Assembly (NCBI GenBank): GCA_949841355.1
Contig: CATKZP010000014.1
Coordinates: forward strand, 22,616-86,615
Source of the DNA: an uncultured Oscillospiraceae bacterium
Lineage (GTDB): Bacteria > Bacillota > Clostridia > Oscillospirales > Oscillospiraceae
Direction of reading: 5' to 3'
Length of the DNA stretch: 64,000 nucleotides
Positions within the stretch are counted from its first letter, which is position 1. Each line of letters starts with the position of its first letter. A program made the position numbers and the translations under genes. Shown here in pieces: positions 7,689 to 16,392 of the stretch. Under the pieces are notes generated by a model. The model was not told the DNA's origin, searched no databases, and worked only from the letters and a program-made list of their open reading frames with translations.

Positions 7689-9235
7689 CGGTGTTTGAGA
7701 AGTTTCAGGCGCTGGAGCTGGACAAATCCCAACTGGGGCTGGAGCCGGGAGAAGAACACAGCGATTATTTCTGTGCGCCCGTGGGGACCAGGGCCTTCGG
7801 CTGGGCGGGGGTGGACGGCATCCACTACTGCTTTGTGGAGGGCTTCGGGGATACGGTGTTCGCCGTCAGCCCGGCAAACCTGCCGGGGGATTATGTCCAC
7901 CCGCTGGCTGGGAACTTTGAAGATTTTGTGCGCATGGTGCTGGCCTGTAACGGCACCGACGCGGCGGAGCAGGCCCACGGCTGGACCCGAGAGCAGTTTG
8001 ACGGGTATCTGGCACAGTACCCGCCCGAGGGGGAGCGGCAGGCTGCCCTGGATGCGCTGGGCGCGGGGCTGGCCCTGGAGCCCATGGACGACCCCTACGG
8101 CTATATTAAAGGCGTGCAGTCCGCTTTTGACTACGGCGCGCTGCGCTTCGGGGAAGATTACTGGGATTTTGTGGGCAGGCCGGCTCCGCCGCCTAAACCG
8201 CCGGAGTGGCGGGTGACCTATGACGGGGGCTGGTGGAGCCGCGAAAGCCGGGAACAGCCGGGGAAGGAGATCTCTGTGGAGAAGACTTTCGCTTGGGGCG
8301 GAAACGTCTGGCACGTCCCGGCGGTATACCTCTGCGGCAAGGGGCTGGTGGCGGATCTCTGCATGGAGATTGAGCCGGACCGGATGCGTCAGTTCTGGGC
8401 GCGGTGGCGGCCGTGGATGGCGGAGGGCCGGGCTCTCACCCCGGAGGCAGGGGACCGGCAGAGGCTGGAAAATCCCATGAGCGTAAATTGCGGCGTCACT
8501 GCGTGGGTGAACGGCAGAGAGCTGCGGTGCGCCAGCGGCTCCGGTTTTGGCTGGACTCCGCTGGACTGCCGCCCGGATTGGGAGGAGCAGGGGGAGGTAA
8601 AGCAGGAGTATGAGGGTCTGTGGGTGCTGGAGCACTATGGGCTGGATCAGGAAAAGTGCTGGCTGTTCTGGCGGGAGTCCTTTCCCTGGGTTACAAAGAC
8701 AAAACCGAAGCTGAGGGAGCTGACGCTTACCCTCTCTCAGCCGCCGCAGGCCAGGCCGGGCGCCCGCTTCACGGTGTCCGGAGCGGGAGAGGATATCCCC
8801 TTCACCCATCCGGTCACGGGACGGGAGCACGTCCTCCACGTGGAGGAGTATGAGCCCCAGGAGCTGGACGCCGGACAGCTGGCCCATATGGATGACGGAG
8901 TGTGGGAATATCCCACTCAGTTCACCTCCATGACCTACGCCGTGTGGCCGGATCTGCCCCAGGGGGCGGTGTCCGTCCAGGACTGCGGGGAGGGAGACCG
9001 GCCCCGCAGAAAAGCGCTTCCCGACCCCATGGGACCTACTGCGTCCAACGCGGTGGCGCTGGGGGTGATCGGGGGTGCGTCCGGACCGGTGGCGGTGGTG
9101 CTGGCCAACAGGGAGAGCGCCCGGCGGCGGGGCTCCTGCTCCGCTCTGCGCTTCCATGCGGGAGAGCCGGTGGAGTGGCGGCTGGTGTTTTACGAAAAGA
9201 CTGCGGAGGACCTGAACGTGAATATCATGCCCTGA
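7685..9235 (+). CDS. Uncharacterised 516-residue protein, possible N-terminal SUKH-like region
   Basis: Not confidently recognised. GTG 7685 overlaps the rlmA stop (GTGA) behind gaggggagggg, so it is probably translated with rlmA. The first ~170 residues (FGWAGVDGIHYCFVEGFGD, FAVSPANLPGDYVHPLAGN, a conserved-looking FVRMVLACNG helix) vaguely recall SMI1/KNR4 (SUKH) proteins. The rest is rich in Trp, Tyr and charged residues with several short strands, ending in a putative beta-sandwich. No signal peptide or membrane segment is visible, so it is probably cytoplasmic. SUKH proteins include immunity proteins to toxins, but no toxin gene lies nearby. The function is unknown. Confidence 0.6.
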   Translation: MTVFEKFQALELDKSQLGLEPGEEHSDYFCAPVGTRAFGWAGVDGIHYCFVEGFGDTVFAVSPANLPGDYVHPLAGNFEDFVRMVLACNGTDAAEQAHGWTREQFDGYLAQYPPEGERQAALDALGAGLALEPMDDPYGYIKGVQSAFDYGALRFGEDYWDFVGRPAPPPKPPEWRVTYDGGWWSRESREQPGKEISVEKTFAWGGNVWHVPAVYLCGKGLVADLCMEIEPDRMRQFWARWRPWMAEGRALTPEAGDRQRLENPMSVNCGVTAWVNGRELRCASGSGFGWTPLDCRPDWEEQGEVKQEYEGLWVLEHYGLDQEKCWLFWRESFPWVTKTKPKLRELTLTLSQPPQARPGARFTVSGAGEDIPFTHPVTGREHVLHVEEYEPQELDAGQLAHMDDGVWEYPTQFTSMTYAVWPDLPQGAVSVQDCGEGDRPRRKALPDPMGPTASNAVALGVIGGASGPVAVVLANRESARRRGSCSALRFHAGEPVEWRLVFYEKTAEDLNVNIMP

Positions 9236-9240
9236 AAAGC

Positions 9241-9289
9241 GGTGCGCCACGGGGCCGTGGGAACTTCCCTCGGCTCCGCGGCGCACCGT
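9241..9289. terminator. Inverted repeat between convergent genes, possible bidirectional terminator
   Basis: GGTGCGCC near 9241-9248 pairs with GGCGCACC near 9281-9288 between two converging stop codons. There is no clear U-tract, so termination is only likely. Confidence 0.4.
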
Positions 9290-9300
9290 CCGCATTCTGC

Positions 9301-10371
9301 CTATTGCTCCAGAGTGACCGTAATGGACACCGGATTGTGGTCGGTGAATTGGAACTGGTGATCCAGCGTCTCCACATGGTCCAGCCTCACGTTGGGGGAG
9401 AGGATGAAGCCGTCGATGACGTAAAACTGATTGCCTGCGGGGTCCGGGTCATAGGGATGGTTGAGCAGGCGGCAGCTGGGGACCGTGAGGTCGCAGGCGA
9501 ACTGCCAGCCCTGGGGGAGGATGCTGTCCTCCAGCACGCCGGGGGTCCACAGAGAGGGATCTTGGATGGGAAAGGCGTCCAGCGCGCCGGGGAAGGTTTG
9601 GTTGAAGTCGCCTCCGGCGATGACGTAATTGCCCTTTTCATACTCGCCGGAGAGGAAGTCCATGAGCATTTTTGTCTGGGCGGCCTTGCCCTCGCCGTCG
9701 TCATAGGCTTCCAGATGGAGGTTCACCAGCACCAGCTGCTTGTCGGAGCCCTCCAGCGGCACATAGTTCACCAGCAGGCACCGCTTCAGGTTGGCGGCGG
9801 ACACCGGCCAGGAGAAGGGGCAGGGCAGGGCGATGCGCTGGGCTTTCTCCACGGGGAATGCGCTGAGGCTCTGCAAGCCGCTGTGGACCTTGCCAAGAGG
9901 CGGCCAGGGGAAGGGAACGAAGTCACAGGAGTAATTCAGGGCGTAGGAGCTGGAATAGTATAGCTCAGAGGACTCGTTCAGGGTGTGGAGATAGCTCTGA
10001 TTGACGCCGTAGGTACGGGAGGAATCGGTGTCCACCTCTTGGAGGAAGTACACATCCGCCTTTTGTCCGGTCAGCTGGCCGGAGAGGCCCGCCAGGTTGG
10101 TCTCCATCTGCTCCCGAGTGGGAGCCACGTCCGCTCCGCCGTCCATGAAGAAGTCGGAGCTGGCGCCCAGACCCGCGTAGCCGGTGTTTTGGGTGAGCAC
10201 GGTGAGGCTGTCCCCCGGGGCGATGGCCCGATTGGCAAAGGCGGCAATGTCCAAATCCTCCACCGGGGCAGGCTTATACTCCCGCACGGTGAGCCAGAGA
10301 ATGAGGACAACGGCGGCCAGCGCGACCGCGCCCAAGGCGATGCCCACCCACTTCAATATCTTCTTGGCCAT
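9301..10371 (-). CDS. Membrane-anchored endonuclease/exonuclease/phosphatase family protein
   Basis: 356 residues. Residues about 8-28 form one hydrophobic segment (WVGIALGAVALAAVVLILWL), an uncleaved anchor or signal peptide, so the catalytic domain should face outside. The domain has the EEP fold motifs: TQNTGY near the start, YFLQEVD (metal-binding Glu), NLHLEA, GGDFNQTFPG and a terminal TDHNPVSI. Relatives hydrolyse phosphodiesters or phosphomonoesters in nucleic acids, phosphoinositides or sphingomyelin; the substrate here is unknown. The start chosen is the Met of MAKKILKW, behind ggaaagg; a longer frame exists upstream. Its promoter is at 10406-10434. Confidence 0.82.
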   Translation of the reverse strand: MAKKILKWVGIALGAVALAAVVLILWLTVREYKPAPVEDLDIAAFANRAIAPGDSLTVLTQNTGYAGLGASSDFFMDGGADVAPTREQMETNLAGLSGQLTGQKADVYFLQEVDTDSSRTYGVNQSYLHTLNESSELYYSSSYALNYSCDFVPFPWPPLGKVHSGLQSLSAFPVEKAQRIALPCPFSWPVSAANLKRCLLVNYVPLEGSDKQLVLVNLHLEAYDDGEGKAAQTKMLMDFLSGEYEKGNYVIAGGDFNQTFPGALDAFPIQDPSLWTPGVLEDSILPQGWQFACDLTVPSCRLLNHPYDPDPAGNQFYVIDGFILSPNVRLDHVETLDHQFQFTDHNPVSITVTLEQ

Positions 10372-10405
10372 GACGATCCAACCTTTCCAAATTCTTTCTC
10401 TGCCC

Positions 10406-10434
10406 AGCATAACACAAAGGCGGACGGTTATCAA
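10406..10434 (-). promoter_or_regulatory. Sigma-A promoter of the EEP-family gene
   Basis: On the minus strand, TTGATA (10434-10429), 17-base spacer, TATGCT (10411-10406), 35 bases before the ATG. Confidence 0.65.
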
Positions 10435-10510
10435 GCCTCATCCTGTCACGGAAGGGGCGCGTGTATAGTATGGGCGGATTTGCCGCTGCCCGGCCTGCGG
10501 TGAAATGCGC

Positions 10511-10540
10511 TTGACAAATGTTCGTGTTTCGGCCTATAAT
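10511..10540 (+). promoter_or_regulatory. Sigma-A promoter of ogt
   Basis: Consensus boxes TTGACA (10511-10516) and TATAAT (10535-10540) with an 18-base spacer, diverging from the EEP promoter. Confidence 0.88.
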
Positions 10541-10593
10541 GGGGCAAACGGCCGTATTTTGCGGCAGCATGACGGTGAAGGAGGCGGGACACC

Positions 10594-11127
10594 ATGCAGT
10601 ACACAAGCGTCTGCCCATCCCCGCTGGGGGAAATGCTGCTGGCCTGTGATGAGCTTGGGCTCACCGGGCTGTGGTTCAAAGGGGGAAAATACTTTGCTCT
10701 GGGCCTTGCCCAGGAGCATGAGGAGCGGGAGACGCCGGTTTTCACGCAGGCGCGGCGGTGGCTGGACGTCTACTTCTCGGGGCGGGAGCCGGACTTCATG
10801 CCGCCCATCCACCTGATCGGAACGCCCTTTCAGATGGTGGTGTGGGACATTCTGCGCCAGATTCCCTACGGAAAAACGAGAACCTATGGAGAGATTGCGG
10901 CGCAGGCGGCGGCACAGCGTGGGCTGGCGCGCATGTCCGCCCAGGCGGTGGGCGGAGCCGTGGGACACAATCCCGTATCCATTCTGGTGCCTTGCCACCG
11001 GGTGGTGGGGGCGGACGGCAGCCTGACCGGCTATGCGGGTGGCCTGGAGCGTAAAACCAAGCTCCTGAGCTTGGAAGGGGCGGATATGAGGCAGTTCTTT
11101 GCGCCGGGAAAGGGCAGCGCGCTGTGA
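10594..11127 (+). CDS. ogt: Methylated-DNA--protein-cysteine S-methyltransferase
   Basis: 177 residues. It repairs O6-alkylguanine in DNA by moving the alkyl group to its own cysteine, a one-use reaction. The acceptor is Cys134 in the motif PCHRVVG; the DNA-binding helix region IPYGKTRTYGEIA lies before it and the C-terminal GYAGGLERKTKLLSLEG is characteristic. The N-terminal ~75 residues form the usual ribonuclease-H-like cap. The length suits a stand-alone Ogt without an Ada domain. ATG 10594 follows gaaggaggcgggacacc. The consensus promoter just upstream suggests good constitutive expression. Confidence 0.95.
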   Translation: MQYTSVCPSPLGEMLLACDELGLTGLWFKGGKYFALGLAQEHEERETPVFTQARRWLDVYFSGREPDFMPPIHLIGTPFQMVVWDILRQIPYGKTRTYGEIAAQAAAQRGLARMSAQAVGGAVGHNPVSILVPCHRVVGADGSLTGYAGGLERKTKLLSLEGADMRQFFAPGKGSAL

Positions 11128-11153
11128 GCTGCGTAGGGCGGAGAACCGGGCGG

Positions 11154-11558
11154 ATGACCAAGGAATATTTTGCGAAAAAACTGGTGCGGGAGTTCCCGGA
11201 GTATCAGCGGGCGTATCAGGACCATCTCAGGGCCTATGGAGCAGTATTGGGCCATGTGTTCTTCTGTGAGATCAATCCCGTCTTGTCCGGGCTGTTACGG
11301 TCCAACGAGGACCGGACACAGATCCGAAAATACGTCAATTTCATAGAGGACATGTACGCCAACGGCGATGATGGGGTGAAAAATATCGTCACAGTGACCA
11401 TGCTGGAATACCTGGGCGACGACGAGAGCGTCCTGCGCAACGCTTTTAGGTATTTCTCGCCGGCGCTCATGGAGGCGTCCAAGGCGGTGGAGGCGGGCTG
11501 GGGCCGCCGGGAGATCCGGCTCTACCGCAGGCGCGGAAAGCTGCTTTACGAATGGTGA
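11154..11558 (+). CDS. Small DUF7674-like protein of unknown function
   Basis: 134 residues from ATG 11154 (MTKEYFAKKLVREFPEY); GTG 11124, overlapping the ogt stop, would add ten residues. The protein is alpha-helical and acidic, with no membrane segment. The pattern of an N-terminal FPEY helix, a HVFFCEI segment and ...FIEDMYANGDDGVKNIVTVTMLEYL recalls small immunity-like proteins grouped as DUF7674. That match is from memory of the pattern and is tentative. It probably shares the ogt transcript. No function is proposed. Confidence 0.6.
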   Translation: MTKEYFAKKLVREFPEYQRAYQDHLRAYGAVLGHVFFCEINPVLSGLLRSNEDRTQIRKYVNFIEDMYANGDDGVKNIVTVTMLEYLGDDESVLRNAFRYFSPALMEASKAVEAGWGRREIRLYRRRGKLLYEW

Positions 11559-11583
11559 CTGCGGACCGGCGCCGCATTTGCGA

Positions 11584-11615
11584 AGGCCCCGGGCGGAATG
11601 TTCCGCCCGGGGCCT
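11584..11615. terminator. Strong GC-rich inverted repeat between convergent genes
   Basis: Perfect arms AGGCCCCGGGCGGAA and TTCCGCCCGGGGCCT around a TG loop, lying just beyond both converging stops. U-tracts are poor on both strands, but the stem is very stable. Confidence 0.65.
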
Positions 11616-11618
11616 CTC

Positions 11619-12764
11619 TCAGCCAACTACCTGCCGGCCGTTGATGAATACCGCTTTTACCGTGGTGTCGCTCACCATGGGGTCGCCGTCAGTGAGCACG
11701 AGGTCGGCGTCCTTGCCCACCTCCAGCGAGCCCACTCGATCCGCCACGCCCAGGTGCTTGGCCGGATTGATGGTGATGGCCTGGAGCGCGGCAAAGGGGT
11801 CCATTCCGGCCTTGACCGCCAGCCCGGCGCACAGGGAGAGATACTGCTGGGGGATTACCGAGGAGTCGGTGATAATGCTCACCTGACAGCCGGCGCGGGC
11901 CAGCACTCCGGGAGTTTCGAAGCTCTTGTGGGCAAGCTCCAGCTTGCTGGCGTGGGTAAGGGTGGGGCCCACTGCCACAGGGCAGCCGGAACGGGCCACC
12001 ACCTCCGGGATCAGGTGCCCCTCGGTGCAGTGCTCCAGGGTGAGCTTGAGGCCAAACTCCCGGGCGATGCGGATGGCGGTGCAGATGTTGTCCGCCCGGT
12101 GTGCGTGGGCCTTCAGAGGAATCTCTCCCCGAAGCACAGGGATAAGGGACTCCATTTTCAGATCAAACTTGGGACGTTTTTGGATGTCGTCTCCGGCGGC
12201 GTCCTTGCGCTCCATGTAGTCTCGGGCGGCGAAGAGGGTCTCCCGCAGCTTGGCGGCGGTGGACATGCGGGCGGAATTACCCTTATCTCGATAGCACCGC
12301 TTGGGGTTTTCACCGAAGGCGCACTTCATGGCCACCGGGTCCCGCAGGATCATGTCATCCACGCAGTCACCCACGGTTTTGACGGCGAAAAAGGTGCCGC
12401 CCAGCACGTTTGCGCTGCCGGGGCCCACGCCCACGGTGGTGACGCCGCCCTGCCGGGCCATTTCAATGGAGCGGTCCTGGGGGTTGAAGCTGTCGCTGCC
12501 CCGGAGCTGGGGAGAGATGATGTTTCCCATCTCGTTGTAGTCGATGCTGTCGTGGCCCATGCCGTAGCCGTCCAGCGCGAGGTGGCTGTGGGCGTCCACA
12601 AAGCCGGGATAGGCGCGCAGGCCGGCGGCGTCTAGCACTTCCTCGCCGGGAGCGGGAGAGAGGCCGGGGGCGATGGCTTTGATTTTGCCATCCTCCAGGG
12701 CGATGTCGGCTTGGAGGGGATCGGGATGAACTGCGGTGTATACAGCTGCGTTTTTGATGAGCAT
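11619..12764 (-). CDS. Amidohydrolase family protein (metal-dependent)
   Basis: 381 residues. Composite TIM-barrel amidohydrolase: N-terminal strand part (MLIKNAAVYT), then the metal motif with His59 and His61 (DAHSHL), a later HAHRAD near 218 and EHCTEGH near 245 as further ligands, and Asp in IITDSS near 295. The C-terminus GSLEVGKDADLVLTDGDP closes the beta-sandwich, as in imidazolonepropionase and adenine-deaminase-like enzymes. It should hydrolyse a C-N bond, possibly of a cyclic amide or amidine; the substrate is not identifiable. Monocistronic on the minus strand, with aaggaggcgccaac before the ATG. Confidence 0.85.
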   Translation of the reverse strand: MLIKNAAVYTAVHPDPLQADIALEDGKIKAIAPGLSPAPGEEVLDAAGLRAYPGFVDAHSHLALDGYGMGHDSIDYNEMGNIISPQLRGSDSFNPQDRSIEMARQGGVTTVGVGPGSANVLGGTFFAVKTVGDCVDDMILRDPVAMKCAFGENPKRCYRDKGNSARMSTAAKLRETLFAARDYMERKDAAGDDIQKRPKFDLKMESLIPVLRGEIPLKAHAHRADNICTAIRIAREFGLKLTLEHCTEGHLIPEVVARSGCPVAVGPTLTHASKLELAHKSFETPGVLARAGCQVSIITDSSVIPQQYLSLCAGLAVKAGMDPFAALQAITINPAKHLGVADRVGSLEVGKDADLVLTDGDPMVSDTTVKAVFINGRQVVG

Positions 12765-12830
12765 GTTGGCGCCTCCTTTTATGTGTTAAGAAAAAGTATA
12801 CACCCAACGGAGGAAAAAGAAAAGCCCCGC

Positions 12831-12859
12831 TTGCGGCCAATGGCGCATTGTGGTACAAT
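12831..12859 (+). promoter_or_regulatory. Sigma-A promoter of rarA
   Basis: TTGCGG (12831-12836), 17-base spacer, TACAAT (12854-12859), 41 bases before the rarA ATG. Confidence 0.65.
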
Positions 12860-12900
12860 GTCAGCAATCGTTTGAAGTGGAGAGAGGGAGGGGAGCGCAT

Positions 12901-14166
12901 ATGTACCAGCCGCTGGCGGACCGCATTCGCCCGCAAAATCTGGACGAGGTGCTGGGCCAGGGGCATATCCTGGGGCAGGACGGACTGCTGCGCCGGGTGA
13001 TCGACAGCGGAAAAATCCCCAATATGGTGTTCTATGGCCCCTCCGGCACCGGCAAAACCACCGTGGCCAATATCATCGCCCAGCGCTCGGGCCGCACTCT
13101 GCGGCGGCTCAACGCCACCACCGCCTCCCTGGCGGACGTGCGGGACGTGATGGACCAGGTGGGCACCTTGCTGGCTCCCAACGGTGTGCTGCTCTACCTG
13201 GACGAGATTCAATACTTTAATAAGAAGCAGCAGCAATCCCTGCTGGAGTTCATTGAAAACGGCAAGATCACGCTCATCGCCTCCACCACGGAAAACCCGT
13301 ATTTCACCATTTTCAACGCAATTCTGTCCCGTTCCACGGTGTTCGAGTTCAAAATGCTCACCGCGGAGGATATCGTGCCCGCCGTGGACCGAGGCATTGC
13401 CCTACAGGCCGGGGAGATGGGAATAGAAGCGGTCTGTGAGGCCGGGGTGCGGGAGCATCTGGCCGCCTCCTGTGGAGGAGACGTGCGCAAGGCGCTCAAC
13501 GCTGTGGAGCTGCTTATGACTGCCAGCCGCATCAAAGAGGGGGTGCTCACGGTCACCCTGGATGACGCCAAGCTGGTGGCCCAGCGCTCCGCCATGCGGT
13601 ATGACCGGGACGGGGACGACCACTTTGATATCGCGTCTGCGCTGATGAAGTCCATGCGGGGCTCGGACCCGGACGCGGCGCTCCACTATCTGGCGCGGCT
13701 TTTGGAGGCGGGGGACATGCTCACCGCCATCCGGCGGATTCTGTGCTCCGCCAGCGAGGACATCGGCATGGCCTATCCCCAGGCGGCAGCCATCGTCAAG
13801 TCCTGCGTGGACAGCGCCCTTCAGCTGGGACTGCCCGAGGCGCGGCTTCCCCTGGCCCAGGCGGTAATCCTGCTGGCCACGGCGCCCAAGTCCAACAGCG
13901 TGCTCAACGCCATTGATGCCGCCCTGGCGGATGTGCGGGCGGGGCGGACGGGAGATTACCCCCGGCATCTGCAAAATGTCCACGCCGACGGCGCGGGCTT
14001 TGAGCGGGAACAGGGCTACCTCTATCCCCACAGCTATTCGGGGCATTGGGTGGCGCAGCAGTATCTGCCGGACGCCATCAAAGACCATGTCTATTATGAG
14101 TACGGCCCCAACAAAACGGAGCAGGTCGCCAAGGCGTACTGGGACAAAATCAAGGGAAATCTCTGA
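12901..14166 (+). CDS. rarA: Replication-associated recombination protein RarA (MgsA)
   Basis: 421 residues. AAA+ ATPase related to clamp-loader subunits and Holliday helicase RuvB; in bacteria it acts at stalled replication forks. Walker A is GPSGTGKTT at 46-54, Walker B is LLYLDEI near 98-103, and sensor 1 is ASTTENP. The C-terminal tetramerisation region is present (GDYPRHLQNVH and YLYPHSYSGHWV are typical). ATG 12901 is behind gggaggggagcgcat; an in-frame GTG at 12850 overlaps the promoter region and is rejected. It is followed by the DUF951 gene 9 bases on, so both are probably co-transcribed with hisC. Confidence 0.93.
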   Translation: MYQPLADRIRPQNLDEVLGQGHILGQDGLLRRVIDSGKIPNMVFYGPSGTGKTTVANIIAQRSGRTLRRLNATTASLADVRDVMDQVGTLLAPNGVLLYLDEIQYFNKKQQQSLLEFIENGKITLIASTTENPYFTIFNAILSRSTVFEFKMLTAEDIVPAVDRGIALQAGEMGIEAVCEAGVREHLAASCGGDVRKALNAVELLMTASRIKEGVLTVTLDDAKLVAQRSAMRYDRDGDDHFDIASALMKSMRGSDPDAALHYLARLLEAGDMLTAIRRILCSASEDIGMAYPQAAAIVKSCVDSALQLGLPEARLPLAQAVILLATAPKSNSVLNAIDAALADVRAGRTGDYPRHLQNVHADGAGFEREQGYLYPHSYSGHWVAQQYLPDAIKDHVYYEYGPNKTEQVAKAYWDKIKGNL

Positions 14167-14175
14167 GGAGGGCGG

Positions 14176-14379
14176 ATGAATATGCCCATGGATATACAGA
14201 TTGGCGACGTTTTGGAGCTGAAAAAAAACCATCCCTGCGGCAGCAGGGAGTGGAAGGTGCTTCGAGTGGGGATGGATTTCAAGCTGAAATGCCTGGGCTG
14301 CGGCCACGAGATGATGACGTCCCGGAGCAAGGCGGAAAAGGCCGTTAAAAAAGTAAAGCGAGAGGAACGGGAGCCATGA
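14176..14379 (+). CDS. DUF951 domain-containing protein
   Basis: 67 residues. Pattern IGDVLELKKNHPCGSREWKV, then RVGMDFKLKCLGCGHEMM, is the DUF951 signature: a small basic protein with a CxxC pair and a preceding HPCG. It may bind metal or nucleic acid, but no function is established. The C-terminal end is lysine-rich. ATG 14176 follows gaggaggg; ATG codons at 14182 and 14188 are alternatives. It overlaps hisC by ATGA. Confidence 0.85.
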   Translation: MNMPMDIQIGDVLELKKNHPCGSREWKVLRVGMDFKLKCLGCGHEMMTSRSKAEKAVKKVKREEREP

Positions 14380-15431
14380 ACAGGTATTGGAGCGGACGCA
14401 TTCGGGATATCGTGCCCTACACCCCCGGCGAACAGCCCAGAGAGAGAACATTCATCAAACTGAACACCAACGAATGTCCCTATCCGCCTTCCCCCCAGGT
14501 GGCAGAGGCCGTCCAGGCGGCGGCAGGGGAGAGCCTGCGGCTCTATCCGGACCCGGAATGTCTGGAGCTGCGTACAGCCATTGCCCGGCGGGAAGGGCTG
14601 GAGGTGGATCAGGTGTTCTGCGGCAACGGCTCGGACGAGATCCTGGCATTTGCCTTCCAGGCGTTTTTTGATCCGGAGCGGACGGTTGTGTTCCCCAAGA
14701 TTACATACAGCTTTTACCCGGTATATACCGACTTTTTCGGCCTCACCCGCCGAGAAGTGCCTATGAACCCGGACTTCTCCAACCCTATCGACCTGCTGTG
14801 CGGCCATAACGGCGGGGTGGTGCTGGCCAATCCCAACGCCCCCACCGGCATCGCCGTGGGGCTGGACACGGTGGAAAAGCTGCTGGGCGCCAACCCGGAC
14901 GTGGTGGTCATTGTGGACGAGGCGTATATCGACTTCGGCGGGGAGAGCGCGGTGGGGCTCATCGGCCGCCATTCCAATCTGCTGGTGGTGCAGACCGCCT
15001 CCAAGTCCAGGGCGCTGGCGGGGCTTCGGGTGGGCTGGGCCATGGGCGATCCGGGGCTCATTGACGGCCTGCGCTGTGTGCGGGACTCCATCAACTCCTA
15101 CACGGTGGACCGGCTGGCCCAGGCGGGCGCGGCGGCGGCTATCCGGGACGAGGACTATTTCCAATCCGTCCGCCGCCGGGTGATGGACACTCGGGAGCGC
15201 ACGAAAAAAACACTAAAGGAGAAGGGCTTTACAGTCCTTCCATCCCAAGCAAATTTCCTGTTTGTCAGCCACCCAGACCACAGTGGGAAGAAGCTGCTGG
15301 ACGGTTTGCGGGCGCGGGGCGTGCTGGTGCGCTGGTGGGATAAGCCGGAGATCAAAGACTGGCTCCGAATCAGCATCGGGACCGATGAGGACATGGAAGC
15401 GCTGGTGCAGGCGCTTTGCGAATTGATATAG
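14376..15431 (+). CDS. hisC: Histidinol-phosphate aminotransferase
   Basis: 351 residues. PLP enzyme of fold type I that converts imidazole-acetol phosphate plus glutamate to L-histidinol phosphate. The PLP-binding lysine is near 211 in TASKSRALAGLRVGW; an NPNAPTG motif (near 151) and IVDEAYIDFGG (near 180) bind substrate and cofactor. It lies about 18 kb from the main his operon (32.7-40.2 kb), which lacks hisC, so this copy should complete the pathway. HisC-family enzymes can also accept aromatic substrates. ATG 14376 overlaps the DUF951 stop and a terminator follows at 15442. Confidence 0.92.
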   Translation: MNRYWSGRIRDIVPYTPGEQPRERTFIKLNTNECPYPPSPQVAEAVQAAAGESLRLYPDPECLELRTAIARREGLEVDQVFCGNGSDEILAFAFQAFFDPERTVVFPKITYSFYPVYTDFFGLTRREVPMNPDFSNPIDLLCGHNGGVVLANPNAPTGIAVGLDTVEKLLGANPDVVVIVDEAYIDFGGESAVGLIGRHSNLLVVQTASKSRALAGLRVGWAMGDPGLIDGLRCVRDSINSYTVDRLAQAGAAAAIRDEDYFQSVRRRVMDTRERTKKTLKEKGFTVLPSQANFLFVSHPDHSGKKLLDGLRARGVLVRWWDKPEIKDWLRISIGTDEDMEALVQALCELI

Positions 15432-15441
15432 CGGAGCAGCG

Positions 15442-15473
15442 GCCCGCCGGGCAGAACCGGCGGGCTTTTTTTA
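15442..15473 (+). terminator. Rho-independent terminator after hisC
   Basis: GCCCGCCGG / CCGGCGGGC stem with a six-base loop and a long T-run (TTTTTTTATTT). Confidence 0.95.
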
Positions 15474-15554
15474 TTTCTTGGACTTGCTTCGGCTTTTTTT
15501 GATGTCATACCAGGCTATAATTTTGGGCAGACCGATAGAGAGGAGGCCCGCCCG

Positions 15555-16391
15555 GTGACAGTGGTATACATAGATCTTTTGTTTCTGCTGAATCTGACCG
15601 CCAACTATGTGCTGCTGCTGGCGGCGGGCCGGATGGCGGGGGCGGTGCTGGTGCGGTGGCGCATTGGGCTGGGAGCCGCCATGGGGGCGCTGTACGCGGC
15701 GCTGATTTTTCTGCCAGGGCTGGTCTGGCTGGCCTTTTGGCCTTGTAAGCTGGCCGCCGGGGTGCTGATGGCTTTGGTCGCTTACGGCGGGGAGCGGTAT
15801 CTTCTGCGGGTGACGGTGCTGTTTTTCGGCGTGTCCGCAGCCCTGGCCGGGGCGGTGCTGGGGCTGGAGCTATTGGGCAGCGTATCGCTGACGCTGGAGC
15901 ACGGAGTATTCTATTCTAAATTGGATCTTCGGCTGCTTTTGCTGCTGTTTGCGGCGTGTTATTTTGTGCTGTCTATTTTTTTTCGCCGGGTGGGGCGTCA
16001 TGGGGGCGGGGAGCTGGCCCGGTTGGAGGTCACCCTGGATGGGGGCGCCGTGGCGCTCACCGCCCTGCGGGATACCGGGCATACCCTGAGCGATCCGGCT
16101 ACCAACCGCCCGGTGGTGGTGGTTTGCTGGCGGGCGCTGGAGGGTATTCTGCCGGGCTGGGCGGACCCCTGCGACCCCATCGGCTCAGTGGAGCGCTGCC
16201 ACGAGGCGGGGTCCAGGCAGGCCCAGCTGGTGCCCTACAGAGCTGTGGGGGTAGAGCACGGGGTGCTGCTGGCTCTGCGTGCCCGGCAGGTTATGGCGGA
16301 CGGGAAGCCGCTGGGGCGGCTTCTGGTTGCGCTGTCCCCCACGCCGGTGGACGACGGCGGGGGATATCAGGCGTTGATTGGGGGAATCTAA
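15555..16391 (+). CDS. spoIIGA: Sigma-E processing peptidase SpoIIGA
   Basis: 278 residues. Five predicted hydrophobic segments in the first ~140 residues (starting [20 protein letters not shown]) are followed by a cytoplasmic aspartic-protease-like domain with the catalytic motif [10 protein letters not shown] near residue 173. SpoIIGA cleaves the pro-sequence of SigE at the sporulation septum after a forespore signal, activating the mother-cell programme. GTG 15555 follows gaggaggcccgcccg. The adjacency to sigE is the conserved spoIIG operon. A TATAAT lies at 15516-15521 without a good -35 at 17 bases, which would suit an activator-dependent promoter, but no clear Spo0A box was found. Confidence 0.93.
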   Translation: MTVVYIDLLFLLNLTANYVLLLAAGRMAGAVLVRWRIGLGAAMGALYAALIFLPGLVWLAFWPCKLAAGVLMALVAYGGERYLLRVTVLFFGVSAALAGAVLGLELLGSVSLTLEHGVFYSKLDLRLLLLLFAACYFVLSIFFRRVGRHGGGELARLEVTLDGGAVALTALRDTGHTLSDPATNRPVVVVCWRALEGILPGWADPCDPIGSVERCHEAGSRQAQLVPYRAVGVEHGVLLALRARQVMADGKPLGRLLVALSPTPVDDGGGYQALIGGI

Positions 16392-16392
16392 C

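Noticed and set aside
15484..15521. Spo0A-controlled promoter of spoIIGA
   Set aside because: Only a TATAAT is convincing; no TGTCGAA-type Spo0A box or well-spaced -35 could be identified.
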